Below the pieces are notes generated by a model, which saw only the letters and a list, made by a program, of their open reading frames with translations, was not told the DNA's origin and searched no databases. Both the position numbers and the translations under genes were made by a program. From Clostridia bacterium (GTDB taxonomy: Bacteria; Bacillota; Clostridia; Oscillospirales; Acutalibacteraceae), in NCBI GenBank assembly GCA_024404025.1, contig JAKSQP010000022.1, forward strand, positions 1-32,571: a DNA stretch of 32,571 nucleotides, read 5' to 3'. Within the stretch, counting starts at the first letter, position 1. Each line of letters opens with the position of its first letter. Below are positions 7,342-15,387 of the stretch, in pieces.

Positions 7342-7845
7342 ATGTCGGAAAAGCAAAAAAATATGTGGCTTTCTGCGGCTTTGTCGATTATCGAATTTTT
7401 TATTCTGCTGCTGGTCTGCAATATGAATGCGCATTCTTTTTCTTTCGGTTATGGCGGAGAAAAGGTTGCCGCACTTCAGAAAATGCTCAAACAAAGCGGA
7501 GTTTATGAGGGCGGAATAAACGGCATTTTTGATTTGGAAACAAAAAATGCACTCGGAAGGCTTTTTCCGGAAAGCAACGGAGAAGCTGATTTTGAAGTGC
7601 TTGAAAAGCTTGGACTTGACTGCCGATGCTGCGGATTTTCGGCGCTGTCCGAGCTTACCGCAAGATATGTTTCCGGTAAAATGAAAGATACTCCGTTTTC
7701 CGCAATTGAAAAAACAATCAAAGAAAACCGCATTTCAGCGCTTATGAGAAAGGATCCGGATTTCTTTTGCGGAATAACGAAGTTTGATCCGTCATCCGAT
7801 GCCTGTGACTTTGCATATAGGTATGAAAAAAATAAAAAAAAATAA
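7342..7845 (+). CDS. membrane-anchored protein with a peptidoglycan-binding-like domain
   Basis: 167 residues from the ATG at 7342, supported by GAGGTGA at about 7330-7336. An in-frame extension to 7213 lacks a ribosome site and is rejected. One hydrophobic segment (about 9-27) forms an N-terminal anchor. Residues about 36-76 match the PG_binding_1 pattern (G-x-x-V-x-x-L-Q-x-x-L, then G-x-Y-x-G-x-I-x-G-x-F-x-x-x-T-x-x-A). The remaining ~90 residues carry five cysteines (94, 96, 97, 143, 155) and match no family I know. No hydrolase domain is present. Probably an envelope protein that binds cell wall or cortex. It is monocistronic, between the divergent sigma factor gene and the his promoter, with no clear terminator. 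Confidence 0.75.
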   Translation: MSEKQKNMWLSAALSIIEFFILLLVCNMNAHSFSFGYGGEKVAALQKMLKQSGVYEGGINGIFDLETKNALGRLFPESNGEADFEVLEKLGLDCRCCGFSALSELTARYVSGKMKDTPFSAIEKTIKENRISALMRKDPDFFCGITKFDPSSDACDFAYRYEKNKKK

Positions 7846-7852
7846 ATAATTG

Positions 7853-7881
7853 TTGACTTTGTTGTGATAGTATGTTAGTAT
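7853..7881 (+). promoter_or_regulatory. promoter of the histidine operon
   Basis: -35 TTGACT (7853-7858), a 17-bp spacer and -10 TAGTAT (7876-7881). The leader to the hisZ start is only about 28 nt, too short for a T-box or a classical attenuator. AAAGGAG at 7902-7908 is the ribosome site. Confidence 0.8.
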
Positions 7882-7915
7882 GGTAAAGCGATAAAACACA
7901 CAAAGGAGAAGAAAA

Positions 7916-9013
7916 ATGATAAAGCAGATATCTCTTGAAGCAAACGAAAAGAAAATTTTCGAGCTTCGTGAGCTTTATGATTCTTATGGCTATTCACATT
8001 ATAAAATGAGTAAATTCGAGGAATACGGCCTTTATCTCAAAAATAAAGATTTTCTTGTTTCGGAGGGTGTTATAACATTCACGGACACTAACGGAAAGCT
8101 TATGGCTCTCAAGCCGGATGTTACTCTTTCGATAGTAAAAAACACTCTTAATTCAACAAATTCAATTCAGAAGCTTTATTATAATGAAAATGTTTACAGA
8201 GTTTCAAAAAGCTCGCATTCTTTCAAGGAAATTATGCAGGTCGGCCTTGAGTGCATAGGCAGCGTTGACGATTACTGCATCTGCGAGGTGCTTAAGCTTG
8301 CGTTAAGAAGTCTTGATAAAATTTCGGATAAAACCGTTCTTGATATATCAAATCTTGATATTCTTGTTGAGCTTCAGGAAAGCATAGGCGTTCCCGAAAG
8401 CGAAAGGCCCGAAATACTCCGCCTTGTAAGCGAAAAGAACATTCACGAGCTTTCAAAGAAATTCAAAGAACTTGGCATTTGGGAAGAAAATACCGAAATT
8501 TTCAAAAATCTCATTTCAATCAGCGGATCCCCGGAAAAGGTCATTCCGAAGCTTAAATCTCTTCTTGCAGGAAGAGTCAAAGCCGAAACCGTCGGCAATT
8601 TCTGCAGTATTATATCATTTCTTGCGGATGAAAAGGCGGTTAATATTGACTTTTCGCTTGTTGATGATATAAATTATTATAATGGAATCGTTTTCAAAGG
8701 CTTTGTTGACGGTATTCCCTCGGGAGTGCTTTCGGGTGGTCAGTATGATAAGCTGATGAAAAATATGAAACGCAGCTCAAAGGCAATCGGATTTGCCGTT
8801 TATCTTGATATGCTTGAACAGCTTTACACAAGCACGGATGAATATGATGTTGATATTCTTCTTGTCTATGATTCAACCGTTCCTCCCGAAAAAATCAGCA
8901 GAACGGCAGACGAGATGCGCAGCGAAGGCAGCGTGCTTGCGGTTGACTGTGTTCCGGAAGGAATCAGATGCAGAAAAACGGTTTTTTTAAAAGCGGGAGG
9001 TGAAGTCAGTTGA
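7916..9013 (+). CDS. hisZ: ATP phosphoribosyltransferase regulatory subunit HisZ
   Basis: 365 residues. It is a histidyl-tRNA-synthetase-like protein without an anticodon-binding role. It forms a complex with the short-form HisG and makes it active and histidine-sensitive. Class II synthetase-like features are visible: the L-K-P-D-V-T-x-S motif near 62-69, a region around 100-115 in the motif-2 position, and the motif-3-like S-G-G-Q-Y-D-K-L near 274-281. It lacks the HisRS C-terminal domain, and the short HisG next door confirms HisZ. First gene of the his operon. It overlaps hisG by 4 bp. Confidence 0.95.
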   Translation: MIKQISLEANEKKIFELRELYDSYGYSHYKMSKFEEYGLYLKNKDFLVSEGVITFTDTNGKLMALKPDVTLSIVKNTLNSTNSIQKLYYNENVYRVSKSSHSFKEIMQVGLECIGSVDDYCICEVLKLALRSLDKISDKTVLDISNLDILVELQESIGVPESERPEILRLVSEKNIHELSKKFKELGIWEENTEIFKNLISISGSPEKVIPKLKSLLAGRVKAETVGNFCSIISFLADEKAVNIDFSLVDDINYYNGIVFKGFVDGIPSGVLSGGQYDKLMKNMKRSSKAIGFAVYLDMLEQLYTSTDEYDVDILLVYDSTVPPEKISRTADEMRSEGSVLAVDCVPEGIRCRKTVFLKAGGEVS

Positions 9014-9642
9014 AAACAATGCTTAATGTTGCGCTTCCGAAGGGAAGGCTCGGAGAAAAAGTTTATGCGATGTTTGAAAAGGCGGGCTTCCCATGTCCGT
9101 CAATAAAAGAAAATAACAGAAAGCTTATTTTTGAAAATGAAGAATGCGGAGTCCGCTATTTCTGGGTCAAGCCCTCGGATGTTGCGATCTATGTTGAAAG
9201 AGGAGCGGCTGATATAGGAGTTGCCGGAAAGGATATTCTTCTTGAATATGAGCCGGAGGTTTATGAGCTTCTTGATCTTAACATAGGCAAATGCAGAATG
9301 GCAGTCGCAGCGAAGCAGGGCTTCCGTGACGATACGGATAAAACTCTGCGTGTTGCAACAAAATTTTCAAACATAGCCGGTCAGTATTATCTTTCAAGAG
9401 GAAGGGATATTGACATAATCCATCTGAACGGCTCAATTGAAATAGCTCCCATCCTCGGGCTTTCCGATGTTATAGTTGATATTGTTGAAACGGGCGCAAC
9501 TCTCAGGGAAAACAACCTTTCCGTTATTGAAACGATAGTGCCCATAAGCGCAAGATTCATTTCAAATAAGGCAAGCTATAAATTCAAGAGCGAAGCGATC
9601 GACAAACTCGTTTCGGAGCTTGCAAAGCAGGTGGAGGGATAA
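9010..9642 (+). CDS. hisG: ATP phosphoribosyltransferase catalytic subunit HisG (short form)
   Basis: 210 residues, the short form that needs HisZ. It catalyses the first histidine step, ATP + PRPP to phosphoribosyl-ATP. Features are the N-terminal A-L-P-K-G-R-L, the A-D-I-G-V-A-G-K-D block near 70-78, and the PRPP-binding D-I-V-E-T-G-A-T-L-R-E-N near 157-168. The C-terminal regulatory domain of long-form HisG is absent, as expected. TTG start at 9010 because GGGAGG (8995-9000) is 9 nt away. An ATG three codons later is 18 nt away and less likely. The TTGA overlap with the hisZ stop implies translational coupling. Confidence 0.96.
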   Translation: MKTMLNVALPKGRLGEKVYAMFEKAGFPCPSIKENNRKLIFENEECGVRYFWVKPSDVAIYVERGAADIGVAGKDILLEYEPEVYELLDLNIGKCRMAVAAKQGFRDDTDKTLRVATKFSNIAGQYYLSRGRDIDIIHLNGSIEIAPILGLSDVIVDIVETGATLRENNLSVIETIVPISARFISNKASYKFKSEAIDKLVSELAKQVEG

Positions 9643-9644
9643 AG

Positions 9645-10931
9645 ATGATTAAGATTCTCAAATACGGCGAGGTTTCAAACGAAGAGATATTCGCAAGAGC
9701 AGTGCCCGGCATAAATGTTGAAAAAACAGTTGCGGATATTATAGAAAATGTCATAAAGAACGGCGACAAGGCTGTTCTGGAATATAACGAAAAATTTGAC
9801 AAGGCAAAGCTTTCGTCTCTTCTTGTTTCGCAGGAGGAAATTGATGAAGCCATTGCCTCGGTTGAACCGAAATTTATTGAAATTCTCAAAAAGGCCGCTG
9901 CCAACATCACAAAATTCCATGAGAAGCAGAAGAGAAACAGCTTCATCATCAACGATGAAGACGGCATAGTTATCGGCCAGAAGGTTATTCCGGTTGACAG
10001 AGCGGGCCTTTATGTTCCCGGTGGCACGGCAGCTTATCCCTCAACGGTTCTGATGGATTCGATTCCCGCCAAGATAGCCGGCTGCAGGCAGGTCGTTATG
10101 GTAACTCCTCCGAACGCAGACGGAAAAATAAATCCGTTTATTCTTGCCGCCGCAAGCGTTGCGGGTGTTGATAAGATTTTCAAGGTCGGCGGTGCGCAGG
10201 CAATAGCCGCTCTTGCATACGGAACGGAAAGCATTCCGAAGGTAGATAAAATCGTCGGTCCCGGCAATGCGTTTGTTGCGGAAGCGAAGAAGCAGGTTTT
10301 CGGCAAGGTTTCAATTGATATGATAGCCGGTCCCAGCGAGATCCTTATTGTTGCGGACGGAAAATCCGATGCTGCAGTTGTTGCGGCTGATCTTCTTTCG
10401 CAGGCAGAGCATGATAAGATGTCAAGCGCCGTGCTTGTAACCGATTCCGCAGAGCTTGCCGAAAAGGTCAGCGCCGAGCTTGAAAAGCAGATTCCTCTTC
10501 TCGAAAGAGCCGAAATCGCAAGAGCTTCGGTTGATAATAACGGAAAGATCATCGTTGCGGACTGCATAGACAAGGCAATTGAGATTTCAAACGAAATTGC
10601 TCCGGAGCATCTTGAACTCTGCGTTGACAATCCATTTGATTATCTTGACAAGATTCGCCACGCAGGCTCCGTCTTTATGGGAAGAAACTGTCCCGAGGCT
10701 CTCGGAGATTATTTTGCCGGTCCAAACCACACTCTTCCGACTGTCGGCACGGCAAAATTTTCAAATCCTCTTTCGGTTGATGATTTCGTTAAGAAAACGC
10801 AGTATACATATTATACAAGGGATGCACTTGAAAAGGTTGCGGAGGATGTTGCATATTTTGCAACGGTTGAAGGGCTCACCGCTCACGCAAGGAGCGCGGT
10901 AATACGCACATCGGAGGGCAGAGATGAGTAA
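9645..10931 (+). CDS. hisD: histidinol dehydrogenase
   Basis: 428 residues, the usual length. It oxidises L-histidinol to L-histidine in two NAD-dependent steps with a bound zinc. Visible family blocks are V-P-G-G-T-A-A-Y-P-S near 124-133, V-G-P-G-N near 204, and the Q-A-E-H-D segment near 257 with zinc/substrate ligands. The E-I-A-P-E-H-L-E-L block near 320 contains the catalytic Glu-His, and G-P-N-H-T-L-P-T follows near 363-370. ATG start 2 bp after hisG, with GGAGGG upstream. Confidence 0.97.
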   Translation: MIKILKYGEVSNEEIFARAVPGINVEKTVADIIENVIKNGDKAVLEYNEKFDKAKLSSLLVSQEEIDEAIASVEPKFIEILKKAAANITKFHEKQKRNSFIINDEDGIVIGQKVIPVDRAGLYVPGGTAAYPSTVLMDSIPAKIAGCRQVVMVTPPNADGKINPFILAAASVAGVDKIFKVGGAQAIAALAYGTESIPKVDKIVGPGNAFVAEAKKQVFGKVSIDMIAGPSEILIVADGKSDAAVVAADLLSQAEHDKMSSAVLVTDSAELAEKVSAELEKQIPLLERAEIARASVDNNGKIIVADCIDKAIEISNEIAPEHLELCVDNPFDYLDKIRHAGSVFMGRNCPEALGDYFAGPNHTLPTVGTAKFSNPLSVDDFVKKTQYTYYTRDALEKVAEDVAYFATVEGLTAHARSAVIRTSEGRDE

Positions 10932-11988
10932 GTTTTTTTCCGAAAAATATAAAGACCTCGTTCCGTATACTCCCGGCGAACAGCCTACGGAATTCAGATA
11001 CATCAAGCTGAACACAAACGAAAGTCCGTTTGCGCCGTCTCCGATTGCGGAAAAATACGCAAAGGATGCCGCCTGCGACCTTCAGCTTTATTCCGACCCG
11101 GAATGCCGTGAGCTTGTTAAGAAATCGGCTGAATATTTCGGAGTTGATGCTGATGAAATCATCTTCACCAACGGTTCGGATGATATTCTGAATTTTGCAT
11201 TCATGGCTTTCTGCGATAAAAACAGACCTGCCGTTTTTGCAGATATAACTTACGGATTTTATCCCGTTTTTGCGGAATTCAACGGAGTTCCCTATGAGGA
11301 AATTCCGCTTCGTGATGATTTCACAATGGATGTTGAGAAATTTATCGGAATAAACAAAACAATTTTCATTGCCAATCCCAATGCGCCTACGGGCATTGCG
11401 CTTCCGCTTACGGAGGTTGAAAGAATCATCAGCAGCAACCCGGATAATATCGTTGTTGTTGATGAGGCCTATGTTGATTTCGGAGCAGAGAGTGCAGTTT
11501 CGCTGATTCATAAATATGATAATCTTCTTGTTACGCAGACCTTCTCAAAATCCCGCTCAATGGCCGGCGCAAGGCTCGGCTTCGGAGTTGCGTGCAAAGA
11601 GATAATTCAGGATCTGAACACGGTCAGATATTCAACAAACCCCTATAATATCAACAGAATGACCATGGCGGCGGGAATCGGCGCTCTTGAGGATAACAAA
11701 TATTTCTTTGATAACTGCAAGATGATTGCCAAAAACCGTTTATGGACAACAAATGAGCTTCGCAGGCTCGGTTTTACCGTGCTTGATTCGCAGGCTAATT
11801 TTATTTTTGCAAAGCATAATTCTCTCGGCGGAGAATTTATATATAAAGAGCTGAAAAGCAGAGGGATTCTTGTAAGACACTTTGACAAAGAGAGAATAAA
11901 GGATTATAATCGCATAACGATAGGCAGCATTTATCAGATGGAAGCGCTTATTGAAACGCTTGGAATTATATTGGAGGAAAACAAATGA
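10924..11988 (+). CDS. hisC: histidinol-phosphate aminotransferase
   Basis: 354 residues, a class I/II PLP aminotransferase. It converts imidazole acetol phosphate and glutamate to histidinol phosphate. Features are the K-L-N-T-N-E-S-P-F N-terminal block, N-P-N-A-P-T-G near 155, V-V-D-E-A-Y-V-D-F near 180 (the Asp/Tyr that contact PLP), and T-F-S-K-S-x-x-M-A-G-x-R-x-G near 206-219 with the PLP lysine. It overlaps hisD by 8 bp and hisB by 4 bp. Confidence 0.96.
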   Translation: MSKFFSEKYKDLVPYTPGEQPTEFRYIKLNTNESPFAPSPIAEKYAKDAACDLQLYSDPECRELVKKSAEYFGVDADEIIFTNGSDDILNFAFMAFCDKNRPAVFADITYGFYPVFAEFNGVPYEEIPLRDDFTMDVEKFIGINKTIFIANPNAPTGIALPLTEVERIISSNPDNIVVVDEAYVDFGAESAVSLIHKYDNLLVTQTFSKSRSMAGARLGFGVACKEIIQDLNTVRYSTNPYNINRMTMAAGIGALEDNKYFFDNCKMIAKNRLWTTNELRRLGFTVLDSQANFIFAKHNSLGGEFIYKELKSRGILVRHFDKERIKDYNRITIGSIYQMEALIETLGIILEENK

Positions 11989-12572
11989 GAACGGCTGAAA
12001 TAAAAAGGAACACTGCCGAAACGCAGATCGAGCTTTCTCTTAACATTGACGGAAAAGGAAAAAGCGAGATCAACACGGGCTGCGGTTTTCTTGATCACAT
12101 GCTTACTCTTTTTGCAAAGCACGGCAGATTTGACCTCAATGTCAAATGTACCGGTGACACCGATGTTGATTATCATCACACGGTTGAGGACATCGGCATT
12201 GCTCTCGGTTCGGCTTTTTCAACGGCTCTCGGAGATAAAAAAGGAATCGTACGCTACGGAAATATGATTCTGCCGATGGATGAAGCGCTGATTCTTTCCG
12301 CAGTTGATATTTCCGGCAGAGCATATCTCGGCTATGATCTCGGCGCTCTTGCCGAAAAGGTAGGCGATTTCGATACAGAGCTTGTTGAGGAATTCTGGTT
12401 CGGCTTCGTCAGAAATGCCGGAGTTACTCTCCACATAAAGAAGCTTGACGGAGCGAATACTCACCATATTATTGAGGGCGCATTCAAGTCCGCAGCGAGA
12501 AGCTTTAAAGCGGCAGCTGAAATTGACGGCGAATTTGCAGATGAAATTCCGTCAACAAAGGGTGTTTTATAA
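11985..12572 (+). CDS. hisB: imidazoleglycerol-phosphate dehydratase
   Basis: 195 residues, the dehydratase-only form without the enterobacterial phosphatase domain. It dehydrates imidazole glycerol phosphate to imidazole acetol phosphate using manganese. Two duplicated metal sites are visible, H-H-T-V-E-D near 64-69 and H-H-I-I-E near 163-167, plus the G-F-L-D-H-M block near 35. ATG start overlapping hisC by 4 bp. Because no HisN or PHP-type phosphatase is in this operon, histidinol phosphatase must be encoded elsewhere. Confidence 0.97.
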   Translation: MRTAEIKRNTAETQIELSLNIDGKGKSEINTGCGFLDHMLTLFAKHGRFDLNVKCTGDTDVDYHHTVEDIGIALGSAFSTALGDKKGIVRYGNMILPMDEALILSAVDISGRAYLGYDLGALAEKVGDFDTELVEEFWFGFVRNAGVTLHIKKLDGANTHHIIEGAFKSAARSFKAAAEIDGEFADEIPSTKGVL

Positions 12573-13198
12573 TGATAGCAATAGTTGATTACGGCGTAGG
12601 CAACCTTTTCTCGCTCAAAAGCTCTTTTGCGGCTATCGGAGCGGATGTCAAGGTTACTTCAGACGCCGAAGATCTGAAAAAGGCAGACAGTATTATTCTG
12701 CCGGGAGTCGGTGCATTTGAGGATGCGGCAAAAAAGCTTTTTGAATCCGGTCTTGTTGATGTGATAAAAGAGCAGGTCGCTCTCGGCAAGCCGATGATGG
12801 GAATCTGCCTCGGAATGCAGCTCCTTTTTGAAAAAAGCTTTGAATACGGCGAACACAAGGGTCTCGGCCTTATCAAGGGAAATGTCAGGCCGATTTCAGA
12901 TGTGATCCCTGACGGGCTGAAAATTCCGCATATCGGCTGGAATGCTCTGATATTCAAAAAAGAAAATCCTCTTTTCAAATATATTTCAAACGGCGAGCAT
13001 GTTTATTTTGTGCATTCGTTTTATGCCGCAGACTGCGAAGATTCGGTTATCGCATCTGCAGAATACGGCGCAGAGCTGACTGCCGCAGTTGCGAGCGGAA
13101 ACGTTTTCGGATGCCAGTTCCATCCTGAAAAAAGCGGAGAAACGGGGCTGGCGATACTAAAAGCTTTTGCCGAAATGAAGGGGGAGTTTAAATGCTGA
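12572..13198 (+). CDS. hisH: imidazole glycerol phosphate synthase, glutaminase subunit
   Basis: 208 residues, class I glutamine amidotransferase. It releases ammonia that is channelled to HisF. The catalytic cysteine lies in G-I-C-L-G-M-Q near 77-83. The His-Glu pair is in F-H-P-E-K-S near 188-193. The N-terminus has D-Y-G-V-G-N, typical of HisH. It overlaps hisB by one base and hisA by 7 bp. Confidence 0.97.
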   Translation: MIAIVDYGVGNLFSLKSSFAAIGADVKVTSDAEDLKKADSIILPGVGAFEDAAKKLFESGLVDVIKEQVALGKPMMGICLGMQLLFEKSFEYGEHKGLGLIKGNVRPISDVIPDGLKIPHIGWNALIFKKENPLFKYISNGEHVYFVHSFYAADCEDSVIASAEYGAELTAAVASGNVFGCQFHPEKSGETGLAILKAFAEMKGEFKC

Positions 13199-13905
13199 TT
13201 TACCCCGCAATAGATTTGTTTGACGGCAAGGCGGTCAGACTTTTTAAAGGTGACTATGCGCAGATGACGGTTTATGACGATAATCCGCCGGACACAGCGA
13301 TGAAATTCAAAGCCGCAGGCGCAGCGCATATACATATTGTTGACCTTGAGGGCGCAAAAAACGGCACAACGCCGAATTTTGAAACAGTATGTGCGATAAA
13401 AAAAGCCGCAGATCTTTTCTGTGAAATAGGCGGCGGAATCAGAAACATTGAAACGATTGAAAAATATATCAACGCGGGAATCGACAGAGTTATTCTCGGC
13501 ACGGCTGCGGTTACGGAAAACGGCTTTGTTGAAAAAGCGGTTGAAAAATTCGGGGATAAAATCGCAGTCGGAATCGACATAAAGGACGGAATGGTCGCCA
13601 TAAAGGGATGGACCGAAAAATCCGGCTTCACCGCCTTTGATTTCTGCGAAAAGATGCAGAAAGCGGGAGTGAAAACGCTTATCTGCACCGATATTTCAAA
13701 GGACGGCGCAATGCAGGGAACAAACCATTCACTCTATGCGGAGCTGATGGAAAAATTCGATATGCAGATAATTGCTTCAGGCGGAGTTTCAAGCATTGGG
13801 GATGTTGATAAACTTGCGAAAGCGGGAATGTACGGAGCGATAATCGGCAAGGCTTATTATACCGGCGCAATTGACCTTAAAGAAGCGATCGAGGTGGCGA
13901 AATGA
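13192..13905 (+). CDS. hisA: ProFAR isomerase HisA
   Basis: 237 residues, a (beta/alpha)8 barrel related to HisF. It isomerises ProFAR to PRFAR. The N-terminal P-A-I-D-L-F-D-G-K-A-V-R-L block carries the catalytic Asp8. The second catalytic Asp is in C-T-D-I-S-K-D-G near 127-134. Phosphate-binding glycine motifs are G-G-G-I-R near 79 and A-S-G-G-V-S near 174. It follows hisH directly, overlaps hisF by 4 bp, and supplies HisF's substrate. Confidence 0.97.
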   Translation: MLIYPAIDLFDGKAVRLFKGDYAQMTVYDDNPPDTAMKFKAAGAAHIHIVDLEGAKNGTTPNFETVCAIKKAADLFCEIGGGIRNIETIEKYINAGIDRVILGTAAVTENGFVEKAVEKFGDKIAVGIDIKDGMVAIKGWTEKSGFTAFDFCEKMQKAGVKTLICTDISKDGAMQGTNHSLYAELMEKFDMQIIASGGVSSIGDVDKLAKAGMYGAIIGKAYYTGAIDLKEAIEVAK

Positions 13906-14669
13906 TAACAAAAAGAATTATTCCCTGCCTCGATGTTAAAAACGGCAGAGTAGTCAAGGGTGTCAATTTTGAGGGGCTCCAGGATGTTTCTTCGCCTGTT
14001 GACCTTGCAAAATATTACAGCGACAACGGCGCAGATGAGCTTGTGTTTTATGACATAACCGCCTCATCTGACGGCAGAAAGATTTTTACGGATATTCTCT
14101 GCGAAACCGCAAAAAAGGTTTTCATTCCGCTTACAGTCGGAGGCGGTATCAATTCGGTTGCCGATTTTGACAGAGTTCTGAAGTGCGGAGCAGACAAGGT
14201 GAGCGTTAATTCGGGAGCTATCAGAAATCCGGAGCTTATTTATGAAGCGGCAAAGCTTTACGGCGACCAGTGCGTTGTTCTTTCGGTTGATATAAAAAGA
14301 GTTGACGGAGTTTTCAGAGTTTTTGCCAAGGGCGGCAGAGAAAACACCGGTATGGAAGCGATCGAATGGATCAAACGCTGCGTGGGAAACGGCGCAGGGG
14401 AAATAGTTGTTAATTCCATTGACACGGACGGCGTTAAAGGCGGCTTTGATCTTGAAATGCTTGAAAAAGTGTGCGAGGTTGTTTCGGTTCCCGTCATCGC
14501 ATCGGGCGGAGCGGGAAAAATTGACGATTTTATCACGCTTTTCAATGCTCTTCCGAAAGTTGATGCAGGTCTTGCGGCTTCCATCTTCCATTTCGGAGAG
14601 GTCAGCATTTCGGACCTCAAAAAAGCCATGGCAGATTCGGGCATTTCCACAAGAATACAGAGGAGATAA
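13902..14669 (+). CDS. hisF: imidazole glycerol phosphate synthase, cyclase subunit
   Basis: 255 residues, TIM barrel. It uses ammonia from HisH to make imidazole glycerol phosphate and AICAR. Catalytic Asp11 is in [14 protein letters not shown], and the second Asp is in S-I-D-T-D-G near 129-134. Phosphate-binding motifs are V-G-G-G-I near 81 and A-S-G-G-A-G near 177. ATGA overlap with hisA. Confidence 0.97.
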   Translation: MITKRIIPCLDVKNGRVVKGVNFEGLQDVSSPVDLAKYYSDNGADELVFYDITASSDGRKIFTDILCETAKKVFIPLTVGGGINSVADFDRVLKCGADKVSVNSGAIRNPELIYEAAKLYGDQCVVLSVDIKRVDGVFRVFAKGGRENTGMEAIEWIKRCVGNGAGEIVVNSIDTDGVKGGFDLEMLEKVCEVVSVPVIASGGAGKIDDFITLFNALPKVDAGLAASIFHFGEVSISDLKKAMADSGISTRIQRR

Positions 14670-14674
14670 TATAT

Positions 14675-15325
14675 ATGATCAATATTGATGAACTTAAGTT
14701 TGACGAAAAAGGTCTTATACCCGCAATAGTCGTTGATGCAAAATCAAAGAAGGTGCTGACTCTTGCTTATATGAATAAGGAGAGCCTCGTAATTTCGATG
14801 GAAAAGAAGCTCACCTGTTTCTGGAGCAGAAGCCGTCAGGAACTCTGGCTCAAGGGAGAAACGAGCGGAAACTATCAGCATATCGTTTCAATAACTGCGG
14901 ATTGCGACAAGGATGCGCTTATAGTTAAAGTTGAGGCAGACGGACCTGCCTGCCATCTCGGAACGGAAACCTGCTTTGAAAATCCCGTTTTCGAGAGCGA
15001 CGAGCTGAATGAATTCTCATACGAAGGACTCATGAAGCTCATCGAGGGCAGAAAAACCGAGAAAAAAGAAGGCTCATACACAACCTATCTTTTTGAAAAG
15101 GGCCTTGATAAAATTCTCAAAAAAGTCGGCGAGGAATGCACGGAGGTCATCATCGCCGCCAAGGCAGAGGATAAGAAAGAAACGATTTATGAAATCGCAG
15201 ACCTTGCCTATCACACAATGGTGCTTATGATTCAGCAGGGCATCAGCCTTGAGGATATAAGAAGCGAGCTTGCTTCACGCCATGTTATTGACCATAAGGT
15301 CAAGCAGGAAAAAATGACAAAATAA
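14675..15325 (+). CDS. hisI: bifunctional phosphoribosyl-AMP cyclohydrolase/phosphoribosyl-ATP pyrophosphatase
   Basis: 216 residues, fused HisI-HisE. HisI (about 1-108) opens the adenine ring of PR-AMP. Its W-S-R-S-R-x-x-L-W block near 50 and the zinc/metal residues D-C-D and C-H-L-G-T-x-T-C-F near 74-105 are present. HisE (about 122-205) removes pyrophosphate from PR-ATP. It shows [15 protein letters not shown] and E-I-A-D-L-x-Y-H, the acidic metal-binding helices. This is the last gene of the operon, 5 bp after hisF. It is followed by a terminator. Confidence 0.96.
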   Translation: MINIDELKFDEKGLIPAIVVDAKSKKVLTLAYMNKESLVISMEKKLTCFWSRSRQELWLKGETSGNYQHIVSITADCDKDALIVKVEADGPACHLGTETCFENPVFESDELNEFSYEGLMKLIEGRKTEKKEGSYTTYLFEKGLDKILKKVGEECTEVIIAAKAEDKKETIYEIADLAYHTMVLMIQQGISLEDIRSELASRHVIDHKVKQEKMTK

Positions 15326-15330
15326 AACAT

Positions 15331-15380
15331 AAGAGAGATGATTAACGGAAATTTTCCGAAAAACATCTCTCTTTATTTTT
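15331..15380 (+). terminator. terminator of the histidine operon
   Basis: AAGAGAGATG (15331-15340) pairs with CATCTCTCTT (15364-15373), with a small nested hairpin CGGAAATTTTCCG inside, followed by TTTATTTTT. It lies just before the convergent addA end. Confidence 0.85.
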
Positions 15381-15387
15381 GCTGTTG

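Noticed and set aside
7916..9013. hisZ as a histidyl-tRNA synthetase (hisS)
   Set aside because: The length is about 365 residues without the anticodon-binding domain, and it lies directly before a short-form hisG, which needs HisZ.
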